Source: Onchocerca lupi
Taxonomy: Eukaryota > Nematoda > Chromadorea > Rhabditida > Onchocercidae
NCBI GenBank assembly: GCA_028564675.1
Contig: JAOVVO010000354.1
Span: 17,547 to 81,546 of the forward strand
Direction of reading: 5' to 3'
Length of the DNA stretch: 64,000 nucleotides
The notes under the pieces are model-generated. The model had not been told where the DNA came from. It saw only the letters and a list, made by a program, of their open reading frames with translations, and ran no database searches. The position numbers and the translations under genes were made by a program. Shown piece by piece: positions 11,801-25,069 of this stretch. Numbering within the stretch: position 1 is the first letter of the stretch; each line of letters begins with the position of its first letter.

Positions 11801-14800
11801 ACACGGATTTTTCTAACATATGTTCATTGTTTCGAACTAGACAGAAAAAGTTTCAAGTATTCTCATAATTTGTGTTTTGCTAGTCAAAAAAAAAAACTTT
11901 CTTACAGATTTCCGAGGGTAAAGGAGCTGAGGATTTAGCAGTCGAACAAATGCATAAAGAGAAAATGGCACTTGAGGATATGGTAAATGAATTAAATGAA
12001 GCTCTGAAATCTTTAAACATCTATTATGAAAATGCAATATCTAAGCATGAAGAAAGTTGGATAGAGAAGATAGAAGCTGAAGAGAAGAAAATGAAGAAGC
12101 TAGAAAATGAATTGAGTAAGCTGCACTCGAACTATATTTCTGCTGAAGAAGAAAATAGAAAAAAGGTTTATAATTTTTATATTGCACTTTTCTTTTATTT
12201 CTTGCTTGCCTGTACTATTCCCTTATCTTTTGCTTGTGATTCAAAAAATCTATTCTCTGAAACAAATACAGTTGCACAGCATTTCAAAAAATATCATTTC
12301 CCATTGAAGGACATTCTACGTCATTATCACTACACTTTAGTTTAATTTTAGTAGAAACTACTTTTTTTTTCTTGAAATTGAAATAGAATAATACCATAGA
12401 GAAACAGCATCAGAATTAGAAGCCTTTTTAGATGCGGATTTCTGAAGCAGTATTTATCCGTATAATTTAGTGGTACATCTGCAAAATATTTTCCCATCTC
12501 TAATTATCATCTCGTGGAAAATGAATTCTTTTAGTTAGCAGCAATGCTGGAAGAAAAAATGAAGACATCTGAAGAAATGAATAAAATAATCGAAACAGAA
12601 CATATCAAATTGAAGTCAGCCATTGAAAGATGTGCATTAATAGAGGAAAGGGCGCGGCAATTGGTTCGCTATTTAATCTATTAAATATGGATACAAATTT
12701 TGAATCATTATTTCTAGTTAGGGGATTCTCTATAGTCATGAACTATTATGTGTTATACTTCTATTTATTTAATATACTTAATAACATGAGAATTGCTAAT
12801 AAATAAAGAAAATATTGGGTGTAAACTGAAACCATATTTCTTTCCATAATTTATTTCCAAAAAATATTTGACGTTATGCAAATTGCTCGTAATATGTCAT
12901 TGCCAGCAGCATGTGAATTATTGAAGTTTCGCAACCTTACTAATGTTCAGTAATATTCATAGGATAATGAACTGCATGAAAAAGAAACTGTAGCCAACAG
13001 GCATAATGAAGAATATGCAAAATTGAAAGAAACGGTAAAGAACATACAGTCAGAACTGAAGCAAGTAAAAATAGCAAAAAAACAGGTTCTGTTTTGACTA
13101 CTCCATTTTCTTTTGCATCTTTCGAGACTACTTTTAGATTGTTTTTGCAAGTTTTGAAACATGGTCATTGTTTATTCTTTGTGTGGAGTCAACGCTGAGA
13201 AATATTTGTTTCTGTACTTCTATTTTTTCTGAAAGATTTTTCGGAAGTTTTTGTGGAGATAAGTTACAAAGTTATAGTGGAATAGAGTCTGAAACATGCT
13301 TGTGTCGTCCATTTCCAATTAGCTCAAAGGCAGTAATATACTGCAAACAAAAATGCTCCCAGTTGGGAAAGCTCCACATTCAAATCCTTTCGCTGATGGT
13401 GACGAAGGGATTGTGAGTATAGAATTATGAAAGAAGATGTGCTCTAACGTTGTTTCAGTTAGAATGCGACTTAGCGGAGAAAGAGAAAATCTCGAAAGAA
13501 GATGTTTTCCAGTTGCAGAAAACACTTTCGATATGTGAACAAGAAAAAAGTATGTTGAAGGAACAACTTGAAAATGTTTTGCAGCGATTTTCTATGTTGG
13601 TATGTTATGTCTTCAGTCGATATCGGAACATTTATGATTTTCGTTGTCCAGTTAATATGAACGATTTCCAACAATTTTCATAAATATTGCCAGCGATTAT
13701 CTTTTTTTGATTTTATCTTATCTTTTCTGGTATCCCAAATATTCTGAGTGTTTTACAGAGTGAAGAATGCTCGAGATACAAAAAGAGTGAAGTTGAGCTA
13801 ATGGAGAATATAAATCAAAAGGAACTGTTAATAAAGGTAAGGATATCAAAGTATGAAAAAAAATTTTTTTCTTTCGATGATTTGGGATTAACAATTACAG
13901 ATATATTTATTATGTGAGATAATTTCTATAGAAGCACTGGTTGCTTGAATGAAATTTTGAATTTTCTCTTCTTCCTAACAAATTGCAAAGACTAGAATAT
14001 TCAGTGTAAAAAATAAAATGCTAAGCTGGTCGGACTAGTTAATTTTAAAAATATATGCTTTTCTTTTTAATTCTGAACCAAGAATAAACTTAGTACGACC
14101 ATTGAGAATGCATAAATATGTTTAATTTCTAAGAAATAGTGCACATGAAGTACAAGTTTCAAGTTTTATAGCAATTGGAAGAAAAGATCAACAGTTTAAT
14201 GGCAAAATTGGAATACGAAAAACAGTGTCATGATGATTCTATAAAAGATGTGCAATGTAAACTGAACCAGATGCGGCAGGAAAATGCAGTGGTGCTGACT
14301 GCGAAAGAAAAAGTTAGATTTTTATTTTTTATAATGCAGGTTGTGAAATTTCATTAAATTATGAGAATTTTCTTGAGTTTTGTTGTTAAGCAAATAATAG
14401 CTAAGTTATTGTTTTTAGGAACATCAGACGCGGATAAAGAATATGTTTTGAAATAAAATTAGAAAAGGGAAAAAGGGACAGTGATAATCTAATAAAAACT
14501 TGGTCGAGAATCAAAGAGAAGCTACAAATTATTGGAAGCTGAAAAAGGCTTTTTGAAATTCGAAATTAACAAATTGATATAAGTTCATGCTTAAAATGTA
14601 GAAGTGCTTCTGGGATATTTACTTACGCAAGTTCTCTTCCAGGAAATAGTGACCCAATTGAAAACGATTTCTGGATTGAACGAGAAACTTTGTGCGAAAG
14701 AGAAACAATTATCTAACGCGTTGCAGGAAATGGTGAAATTGTTGTTCTTAATAGTTATTTCTAATCATAGTTTCGTCATCGAAAATGGGGTAACGAAAAT

Positions 14801-16407
14801 AGATGCTGTTGCAACATATATGCATTTGAACATGTGACGATATGATGCATGATTCATATTTCCTGTTCATGCATGACAGCTTGCAGTGAAGTCTTATTTC
14901 ATTGATTAAACTAAGTCAGCGGCTCGCAATGGTTCCTGTGGATGTTTAAGCTGTGGATAAAAGTTCATAAATGAGTTAGCGTTGCGGATAAACATAGTTA
15001 ATTTGCAGGAAAAAGTACACACTGAATTGCACTCAAAAGAAGAAGAAAAACATATTCTGGAAAATAAGGCATTAAAATTGAACAAGCAGAATTCAGAGGT
15101 ATTTGGAACCGAAACTTTCATTTCGACATATTCTGAATTCTCGAATTTCACTTGTATTTATGTTTCAGTTGCGGAAAGAAATGGATAATCTTGAAAAGCG
15201 CATGTTACAGCTGAAAAATGATTGCGAAAAAGAGACTAACTCTCTGAAGAACAGTTTGGTCTGTATTTTTAGATTTTAAATCGACTGCACCGCATAGTTT
15301 TTCTTTTTTTTTCTGCTGATTTTACTTTTCTGCAAAATTTCCTGCAGGAAAAATGTGAGAAGGATAAAGAAGAAAGTTTGTCGAAACTTCATGTACAATT
15401 GGAAACAGAAAAAAATAGGCTGAAGGAAGCTTCAAAATATAATGAGGGAAAAAATGAAAATTTAAAGCAAATGAAGGAAGATTTAAATGAATTAAGGATT
15501 GTTCAAAGGGGTAGGTTTTTCTCTTCTCTATGCAAATATTATTACTTGATCACAAAAGAATGCTTAAATTATTCTTTTTATTTATTATATCTTGCTTATA
15601 AAACTGATTTGTTTTTATTACGTATTTTCTGCAGATCTGGAGAAAAAAAAAGCAGAGTGGTTACAGGAAAAACGAGCATTGCAAGAAAGGTTAGTGTGAT
15701 ATCATTCTACCTTTGCACTGTACTCAGCGAAATTTAGTTGGACCAAAATTTTTGAGCTGAAAAATATTTACAAAGTATTTACTCAGTTTTCAGGTGTTTA
15801 ACGGCAGAAAGCGATCTTGAATTTGAACGCGAACGAGCTATTGTAAACAAGAGAAATTTCGACGATGTTCAAACTGCTATCCGTGAACTTGGACAAGTGA
15901 ATCAAAATTTACAGGTTAGACTCTTGGAGTTCTGTAGTTTTATTCTGTTGCTTTTTAAATTATTAAGTTTAGGTTTAGTAATCGTACTTCCTTTCGTAAA
16001 TAAAAAATTTAAGGATTGCATCTTCTAGTCCTAAGGATCGTAGCAATTTCAGACACAATTTCAACATGCATACTTTACCATGAAGTTTCAAATTAAATAA
16101 CTGGTACGGAATGGGCTTGTTTTGCTGATACCGGACTGAACATTTTGATATTTTGGATTATTTCAAATTATTAATATTTTAGATGGATTTTGCGAAGCAG
16201 ATATCACGTAAATGGTTGGAAGATTCGGAGGCCATAAATTGTCATGCATGTGACAAACCATTTACTCTCACAAATCGCAAACATCATTGTAGACAATGCG
16301 GACAAATATTTTGCGCCTCATGTTCATCATTTACAGCTAAAATTGCATCATCAAGAAATCCGGTACGTGTTTGTAATGCATGTCATGAAGAAATTATGCA
16401 CCGGTAA
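8874..16407 (+). CDS. eea-1: EEA-1-like early endosome antigen: C2H2 finger, long coiled coil, FYVE domain
   Basis: Tethers early endosomes by binding PI3P (FYVE) and Rab5 (N-terminal finger) before SNARE fusion; this role is known for the family. Read exons: 8874-8933, 9191-9319, 9445-9490, 9612-9784, 9932-9989, 10062-10314, 10403-10543, 10657-10719, 10811-10871, 10942-11100, 11228-11311, 11389-11496, 11578-11754, 11908-12165, 12535-12663, 12963-13085, 13323-13412, 13459-13599, 13759-13836, 14172-14312, 14643-14732, 15009-15098, 15169-15258, 15348-15510, 15635-15689, 15794-15914, 16183-16407; about 1101 aa (human 1411). The finger CPVCMHSF...H(x4)H is at about residues 38-60. Charged heptads fill the middle. 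The last exon carries WLEDSEA, RKHHCRQCG and RVCNAC, the three FYVE signatures. An eroded exon lies at about 14418-14585. Exon 13323-13412 is not coiled coil and contains NPF. Confidence 0.93.
9076..9136. repeat. 17-bp perfect hairpin in eea-1 intron 1
   Basis: TTAGTGAATGATTTGTC at 9076-9092 is matched by its exact reverse complement at 9120-9136, with a 27-base loop. It may be a small palindromic repeat or an intronic RNA hairpin. No other copy was noticed in the window. Confidence 0.7.
14418..14590 (+). pseudogene. Eroded coiled-coil exon inside eea-1
   Basis: After an acceptor (TTTTTAG) the frame expected for eea-1 gives EHQTRIKNMF and then a stop. One base over, the reading continues as LEKGKRDSDNLIKTWSRIKE. 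One more shift gives YKLLEAEKGFLKFEINKLI. All three pieces have the Lys/Glu-rich heptad character of neighbouring exons, so this is probably a former exon broken by two indels (or an assembly error). Skipping it keeps the frame between the exons at 14312 and 14643. Confidence 0.55.
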
Positions 16408-18819
16408 TCTCGAATTTTCGGATTTCCTCTATACTGTTAACAACGATTGAACGATGCTTGCTTTTTTGTAAATAGACAAAATATTAACTATTATCTTGCT
16501 CACAGTCTCAGCAATTTAGGAAATTTTAATAATTCTTATTTGTTGACGAATTGCACTGTCCATAGTTTCAAAGATAACCAGAATTTATTTTATTTTGCAA
16601 AACTGGAATTTTTTAGTCTTTTTTTTTTCGAAGTTGATCAGCAAGTTCCTGATTTTGATTAATTAAAATATTTATCTAAAAAGTATTTGGCAGTTTAATA
16701 GATCTTTTTTTTTCGATATCAATTTTTAATGATTGCGAGCATTGGAATTTCTATTTATTTATGCTTTTCAAACTTTTAGTAATTACTGTCTGTGGGACTG
16801 TTTTTGGATAAACTTTCTGCGAATGAAAGTTTGTACTCTTCACTTTTTCAATTGGTCTATGCTGTGATATTAAATTAGATTGTCATCCTGTTTCATGATA
16901 TTACTATGGTAGCTATTTATTTTTGAGTAGGCAATACTGTCATTTTAAATGCTTTTTCTAAATTTTTAGATATCAACATATCGTTTAGATATCAACATTT
17001 CACTGCTATATATATATATATATATATATAAAATATCATTTTCACATTACTGCACTGTGGTGATAGATCTTTGAACAGTTCGCAAAATTATTTTCTTTCG
17101 AGCAAATTATATTCTTGGATGCATAGCTATGAATATTGTTTTTTTCTTTTTTTTTTTTTTATTGGCGCCTATGAATTCAACAATTCAATTAAAAAATATG
17201 TAACTGATAAATAAAGTAGCTCACTGAATTACCACCTCAACCTTGTTTTTTCGTTCGTATCTAGCACATGCATGGAGTTGATTGTAAAAGAAAAGTTCGA
17301 GTCTTCATAAGATTTTAGATTATCTCTTATCATAGTTAGGACATTGATCCTGACTTTATGCTCAGTACTTCAGCACACATATTCTATTTCTGATAGAGCT
17401 GGCAAAACAAAGTTTCGTTTGCAATCAGTTGATGAATGTATAAGATCGAGGATGAAAAGAGAAATGTAACGTCTGAAAAGGTAACTAGAATGAAAGGATT
17501 ACCGAAAAGGTATGTTGTGGGAGTTAGGAGAAATTGTAGCAGGGATTGAGAGCATATCAATGATAACCTCAGCTTTCAACATTTTATTTGTGTAATATTT
17601 GGGTATATGAATACATATATGAGTTATATAAATGGATAAATGTACCTTCATTTATTTAAATTCGAGTTCTCCACTTCGCTTACGGAATAATGTGATTTAA
17701 TTCACCGGAGTTGCATTCTTGTTCAATCTTGTCACTTGAACTGGTTGATTTTGTTGTGATAAGGTATAATGAGGAGAGCTCTGAACTTTTGAGATTGAAA
17801 CTGTAATTCACAGGAAAAGTACATTTTATAATAACAAGAAAATTTTTTTGTGAGGACTGCCTTGGCTTTAACAAATGGTTCTTTTGACTGGTGTAAATGC
17901 GAGCTGAACAATACTGGCCATCGATGTTTTCAAGAAAATTCGGAATTTGCAGGAAGATTGTTTAAATAATTATTTTAGTTGGGAATTCAATATAGTGCAT
18001 TTTAAACCACTGATATGGTGAATTTCAGTGATTTAAAATTATTCAAATCCTCTGAACTATAAAACGATGATTGGAAGGCACGGAAGTTGCGGTTCTTGGA
18101 ACCGCGATGGAATGAACAAGAAGTGATCAAACAGATCTGATTAATTTACCGGAATTTTAACAATAAAACACCCCACCAGAGGCATCGAGGATTTAGGCGA
18201 ATGTCTGAAATGTGAATTGATAGCCATACTGATGATTTATTCTGCTGCTGTAGCTGGTCACTCTATATTGTGGATTTATTTCGACTAAAAGACTAGTCAA
18301 TCTAAATGAAGGAATAACTGCTGAGATTGCCTGGATATAAGTGTCAGCAGTTATCTCGATTTAGTTTAGTAATCCCGGAATTTATTAAATCCTAAAATTC
18401 ATTCATCAGTGGGAACAAACCTCTAAGTCAGGGAAGCAATTTCCAAGCCAATTCGAGATCAATTTTCCTATCAAAATCAGAAAAACCATGAAATTTTTAG
18501 GAAACAATAAAAGATATTAAAAAAAAAAAAAAACGATAAAGATATTAAGATTAGCATTAGATTCGGATTCCACGAGATTATCTCGGATGAGAGAATAAAT
18601 TGCGCTTATCAAAAATGACTACATCACAAAAACAAAACCTCACTTGACAGAACACGCCTTCGTTTCTTTTCTTTTCACTGATGGTATTGGTGACTGTCAC
18701 CAAAAACATTCGACATAGTCGACAGAAAAAGATAGCTACGCCACAGATTGCTGTCGGGTACAGGTGGTGGCAAACTTCCCACAGCATCGCTTGAAATTTG
18801 AGACTAAAATTGAATTTAC
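16408..18819. other. eea-1 3' flank and intergenic DNA with a TA microsatellite
   Basis: No gene is supported. A (TA)n run of about 24 bases sits at 17007-17030, just after a short direct repeat of ATATCAACAT. A possible AATAAA lies at 17210-17215. The minus-strand open frame at 18578-18832 has no motifs and ends at the signal-peptide exon of the next gene. Confidence 0.5.
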
Positions 18820-21800
18820 ATGTGTAACACAATCGCGCTTAGCACAGCACCACTATTGCTGCTAATATTACTGTCAAATTTTGGAAGAAATACCCATGCC
18901 ATTGTTTGCATTTATATGGGTGAGCAGCACAATCATGGCGATCGGTGGGTAAGTGTAATTCAAGATTTAAATTTTAAGATTTTAAATTTCATTTAGAAAG
19001 AGAGCAATAAAACATAGTAAATTTTCCAGTAAATCATGAGCGATAAATATATATTGTTTTGAAATACTGTTTGAGTTATAGCATCATTCAAAATATTTTG
19101 AATGATTCAAAAAAGCTGGAAATGACAGATGCATATCATTATAGAAACTGCAGTTCGTATTATGGTCACACATCGATAGATTGAAAATCGAGATTTTCAA
19201 CTCGAAAATGAATGGGTTTTATTTTAGGTAGTTCGATCAGCATTCATTATCGAATGTAACGTTTATCCAAACGGATCCTGGCGAGCTGATGTTGTTGCCT
19301 GTCAAACACCGAAAGGTATCGAAATGCATGATGGTGACGAGGTAGTAGAGGATGATATGGTTCGTTTAGTCCTTTTTTTTAATGCATGAATTAAATTGTA
19401 ATTTGCAAAACTTCGGACAGAAGTTTTGGAAATACAGAAGAATTTGAAATATCTTACAAATTATCTATTGTATTACAGTGATATTATTTGATTTATTACA
19501 ATCTTTTGAAAAGAATTTAGTCTTTAATTAAATAGGTTGAGAAAGAATTGAAGAAAATTTGAAAACCTAAAAATAGTTTTTGAAGTATTGCAAAATAATT
19601 TTCAAAATAAATTGCTTAATACTCAATGAAGACAAAAGCATGTAGAATATTGAAATATGAAAATCGCAAAGTCGTATTAGCAGTAATTCCAGAATTTTAA
19701 TAAATTTTGATGTAGAAATAATAATTTCTTGTTTCATATTTTTTTATTCCGATTTTTGAGTCAGTTCCCAACTTTTTATTTTAATTTCCTTCCTTCTCAC
19801 AAAATTTTTTGTGATTTGCATGAAGTGGTTCATTTTGTAGGAATAGTTAATAATATTATTTTCCATAACACTTAAGCGTTTACAGCAATTTGCGATAAAG
19901 TCTGATCCAAATCACTTTTTATTTTGTTTGGAGTCTCCTAATATGAATTTAAAACTATTATTTGGTTGAATTCAATTCTTCAGAAGTTACAATGTACAAA
20001 GCTACCATTCGGCGCCCATCAAATACAGAAATATTACATTATTCGGAACATTAGTTGTGAAGAACATTCTTTCGGTAAGCATTCCCATTTCACTCTCTTA
20101 CAGTTTAATTATTACATTTTTTGTAAATGATCCAACTATGCTGAATATTTGTCATTTAGAATTAGCGTTTCTTGTCCTACAATTGTCTCATTTCATTATA
20201 TATTTTTGTTCAAAAAATTTAACATTTATGCAGGAGAATGGTGGATCAGTAAAAGGAATTTTAATAAAACTTGTACACCAACGGGTACACATATTGTGAA
20301 CTGTTTAACGGATACCGGCATTCCACTTAGATTAAACACATCCGTTACATTAGATGGAACTCGATATAAGTTTGTTTTTGTTTCTGCCGAAATTCATAAC
20401 TAATCGAGTTTAGCATTATTTTCATGACAAGAAATTATAGTTTCAATAAGAAATTCCAAATTTATTCATTACACATCTTTATTTAAAATTCAAAAAATTT
20501 ATCCATTACACATCTTTTTTTTCTTACACTGTTGTTCAAATTTCTACATAGTAAATCACAATTTTGAACAACGAATTGTTGGTTCATGGCTCACTGTTGG
20601 CTCACTACGAAGTATTAACTATCTTCTATCACTGAGAATGTTTTTACAATTAACTGATTGCTAGATTTGGGATTTACTTATTATATACTTATTTGTTATA
20701 TTTTTACTCTTATTTAATATTTGGCTTCTTTTGTTACATTGCACTCACCTTATATGCTTTCAATGACCTTTACTGTTTACTTTATGCACTGTTAAGTTTT
20801 TGTGCTTACAAACAGATAAACTATTTGGAATGTCGAAGTTATTTCTAAAAAGTAAAGTTCGTAGAAGTCATTGTCATCAAATAATGCTATGAAAACAATT
20901 GTAATACAAACAACAGAATATATAAAAGGAATTAGTTTAAAAGATGATGCTATGAGGCTTAGGCTTAGAGTCTTTCAAAGAAACTTGAAGTGCAATCAGT
21001 TTTTTTATTCCAATATTATTTTTAGTTGTACAATTCATAGCAATAATTCTGTGACTTTGACACGTGAATTCCCGAGAAATTTCCGTATAATACCAAAGAC
21101 AAGTCCAACTTATTGCATTGCTAACGGCATGCGGAAGCAAATCGGTGAAACGTTCGTTTTTTTTTTAGAATTATTCCAAAGTATTTAATTACTGCTTTTA
21201 TACTTTACTCAATGAATGGTTTGTTAAGGTTTTATTGATAGTTAAATTACTTTAAATCTATCGCAATTATTACAAAGTTTATGCTAAATTCATCCTCAAT
21301 AAGTCATTTCAAGATGGATCGAAGATACGAATGTTATTAAAAAATGTGATGAACGGGCTGAAATAACCATTAAAGCTTGTACCGCCGATGGTTTCACTAT
21401 CGATCTCAATTCGAAACTTACGCGTAGTGGTAAGGTGAGTTCCTTGACAACACTTTCCCTGACATATATATCAATCATTAGTTCCTTACACATTTTTAAT
21501 CTTTCCGTTTACCTCCATTCCATCAGTTTTGTTTCCTTTTCCCCGTACTGAATTACTTTATCTTTCAAATATTTAAATGTCTTAAAAATAAACCGGCCTG
21601 AAATACTGAAATCTACAAATATTTGGTGGATTTTTATATCATTCTTTATAAAAATTTCTTAAGTATAGATGTTCTGAAATTTTGTAAAATTTATAGTATA
21701 GATGTTCTGAAATTTTGTAAAATTAGATGTTCTGAAATTTTGTAAAATTTTTAAATTTCTGCCAAGTTATTTTAAAATCGTTCTATTAGTAAATGATAAT

Positions 21801-22288
21801 TTCGTGAAAAAAAGAAAAGCAAAAAGCTTAAATTAATATTCATATTTTATAACGATATTTTATCATCCACCGAATTCAACTGTTTGATAAATAACGCACG
21901 TGGTCGAAAATATAAAAATTGCTTAGTGGAAAACTTCAGTTCCAATCAGCTTTGTAAATTAAATTCATGGTTCCATCACACTAATTATTACTGAAATAAT
22001 TTCATATTTCTCGAATACTATTTTCAAATTGATGGTACGGTAGCATTTAATCATGTAAGAAAATGGGCAGAAAAGATTCGGAAATCAATAGGATAGAGAA
22101 AGGCTAATAATGATTTCAGTCTCAGGCACAAAATTCTAATAGTTCCTAATCTTGCATTTGCGGTATAAGATTGCCCCATTTTATCATTGTAAAAATTCCA
22201 TTTGCAGATGTATACTTGCACTCGAAGCAATGATGGGAATGTTTTATTCAAAATTATTCCTACATCACTCGTCCCTGATTCAACCTAA
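18820..22288 (+). CDS. Secreted protein with three MIG-18-like fibronectin type I modules
   Basis: Seven exons join in frame: 18820-18948, 19228-19359, 19984-20074, 20234-20369, 21026-21151, 21314-21434, 22208-22288, about 271 aa. The start gives a clear signal peptide (STAPLLLLILLSNFG, then a small-residue site near THA). Three similar cysteine modules follow: CIYMGEQHNHGDRW...C...VACQT...LQC, then C...GEWW...C...NCLT...YNC, then CIANGMRKQIGETW...C...KACT...YTC. This C..G...G..W.....C....AC...G....Y.C layout resembles the nematode MIG-18-like fibronectin I family. C. elegans MIG-18 acts with ADAMTS proteases in gonad cell migration, so an extracellular matrix role is inferred. Asn-rich NxT/NxS sites suggest glycosylation. 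The short last exon ends two bases after a proline/serine tail; an alternative last exon is possible. Family assignment is from memory of the pattern, so orthology is not claimed. Confidence 0.7.
21661..21752. repeat. Three-copy tandem repeat in an intron
   Basis: The 24-base unit GATGTTCTGAAATTTTGTAA plus AATT occurs at 21668-21691, 21701-21724 and 21726-21749, in the last intron of the MIG-18-like gene. Confidence 0.8.
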
Positions 22289-25050
22289 AGTTAGTTTCTC
22301 ATTATTTATTTGAATTTTCTTATTGACTAAAGGATATTGCAAAGAAAATGATAAATTTTTTCCAATGGGAAGCAAACTTCTCCTCCAACCGGCACAATAT
22401 TTAATTATGAAGTTTAGAAAGCATATCAGTGGGAATTTGCACATTTGGATGTAAGTAACTGAAAAGGATATATATTTTACCTGAAGAGGATATACATATT
22501 TCATCTGTGTTACTTCGAAATAAGTTAAGCACAATATAAGTCCCTTATGCTTGAAGTCTTCGGAAACAATTTTGAATAATCCCTTATTTATCGGAATGAT
22601 AAATGAAATAAGACGAAAAAGAAGCGGGCGACTCTTCGTTCAACTTGGTTAAAATACCTAAGGATTTTGAAGATGAACTGCATTCAAATCAAAAAATCAA
22701 TCAATTTTGTAATAATCCGCAATAATGAACTGTATTATTCAATTTGCTATTGAGTAGTAAATTGTAAAATTTTCAGATTAAACAGATTGTTTTGTTTTGA
22801 AATAGTAAAATAAGCGGAATCAGATAAATGAATATAAAGCGACAACCATTATAACGAACAATGGATGCAATTATGATATTTCAAAAATTTTTTGATTTTT
22901 TTCACTTTTTATTGAAATTAGAATAGAAATGATTTGAGAATTCCTTCAAATAAAATTTTGCTAAAACTATACAAAGTTTTTATATTGCTGAACTTACTTG
23001 TATTTCCTTAATTTGTTAGAGTTAAATTTACATGCCATTAAAAATCTAAAATGCAACAATATTTGAAAATTTTTATTCAGTTAAAAAGGAATTTTTCAAA
23101 TTGATAAGAAATTTTATGTGATTTGACTATTAGTATGATCATCGGTGGCATCAAATAAATTAGTTCAACTAACATATATATTATAGAAATGGGATCTTTT
23201 AATCTATGATGCTATATTTGAAAATGAACACGAAATAACTTGAATAGAATCGCGAAGATATCTGCATTATTTTTTTAAATCTAATTATTTTCTGCCTCAT
23301 TTTTTCGTTCAAATTAACTTTAAATTTCGAAATGAATGAACTATTCGCATAATTAATGAAACTGAAGAATATTATAGTGAAATCATTCATATCATAATCA
23401 GTTGATAATTTTCATTTCATCCAAAAAATTAATCGTAAATTGGCAAGAAAAATCAAAGTAATATCATTGTCGTCGAATGAGATAATCGATAAACATAATA
23501 CATTCTCAGGATAAAATTCTTGTCGATGAATAAGCAATGATTGATTTTATTTATGCTTACATAAGAAATGTCTATACTGATTTAATAATTTTAAAACAGA
23601 AATATATATATTTTTCATACAAATGCTTAAATATGGCAGATACATGAATGGTCAGATATTTTGATTTCATCACAACTTCATTCGTCTTGATATTAGGGTC
23701 ATAGACTATAACCTTTCATTCTGTTATATGGGGAGAACATTATTTGCAAAAAGAGAATTAAATAGACTTAAGAAAATGTACTTTATAAAAGTGTCATGAG
23801 CAATGTAACTATAAAAATCGCTGTGAAGAATGTATTTAGCCTTAGAATAAGGAAATTAAAAAAAAATAACACTTTAATGTAATTATTGGAATATTATGTG
23901 ACCTTATGAAACTTTGGCAGTGAACTTTTCGAACTGTCAGCAAGCTATCGTGGTGTAAAGTAAGAAAGAGTTCGATCAAGCAAGGACTTGTCATGTTAAA
24001 ATATGCAATGACGAATGTCCTAATTCTTAATATTATGGTATGCAAATCATTTAATAAATAGCAATTATTGAATTCGAACAGGATCGAAATACCAATTTAT
24101 TGTTTTCGTTTATTCGCTTAACACTCACCAATTTCTCAATTTACATGCGACTTTTGCGATGTTAATTGATATTTCAGATTAAAATTGGCCTGAAAAAAGG
24201 GACTAAAGTGATTTCATGGGTTGCTCGACATTATCCTTTACAGAATTGGTGACCCACCGTGAAGCTATCTAGAGAAATGAAATTCTTTTCTCATACAATA
24301 CTCAAAATCTTTCTGAAAACTTTCAAAACAATTCAGTCGAGTTTCTTTCTGAAAACTTCATATTCAGCTGTCGATATCAGTTTATTTTACTTCCGAACCT
24401 TTTATTTTAGTCGTTAATATCAGCCACTCCTTCTGATACAAAACAAGCACTCCAAGTTGCCTTTTACAAGATTCCTTATTTCTGAGTATTTATTAATTCC
24501 TTATTTCTGACTATTTATTTTCGTATTCTACATGCTCTGATACAAAATTGTAGAATAGAACTTTTACCATTTATTCGCTTCAGAAATCACGCGAATTTAA
24601 AAAGCAAGTCTTACAATACCCGCAATTTTTGTGGATGTAAAGCTATCTGCTATTTGTTTTTATAAAGCAAGAATTTAAATTTTCTGTGATAGCTTTTTAA
24701 CTTACAAATGTGGCGCTTTATTCATTGATGGCTATGGAAAAAAAATGTATGCGTGCATATCACAATAATGATAGTTCCTTGAAATATTCAAGTTCAAATC
24801 GGTATTAATTTTTCCTCGAAACGTTTTGGATCGGTTGTCGGATAATATCAGAAATCGAAATAATATGGATTTGCAAAAAAACAGCAGTCGCTTGAGCTGA
24901 AATGTCGTTTTAAGAACTAGAGATCTGAAATAAAGATAAATTCTTTGGAATTTATCACTTTTCTTCCTTCCTACATTTCGATGAATTATTGTTTGGAATA
25001 AAAGTATTGAAAGTTGCCAATCGTTTCGACAACATGAGAATTTCATCAAT
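22289..25050. other. Gene-poor AT-rich stretch
   Basis: No exon chain is supported. A single exon-like fragment with a TTTCAG acceptor lies at 24180-24252 (24 codons, then a stop). Minus-strand open frames at 23842-24045 and 24732-25049 show no family motifs. Short imperfect duplications occur near 24310-24350 and 24470-24520. Confidence 0.45.
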
Positions 25051-25069
25051 CTATTTCTTACAGTTAAGG

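Noticed and set aside
20871..21188. 105-codon plus-strand frame in the MIG-18-like locus
   Set aside because: It reads through the splice acceptor at 21025; only the part after it fits the cysteine module pattern, and in a different start context.
24180..24255. Exon-like fragment after TTTCAG that could be an alternative last exon of the MIG-18-like gene
   Set aside because: It is only 24 codons, lacks the module cysteines and lies about 1.9 kb past an in-frame stop. No donor evidence links it.
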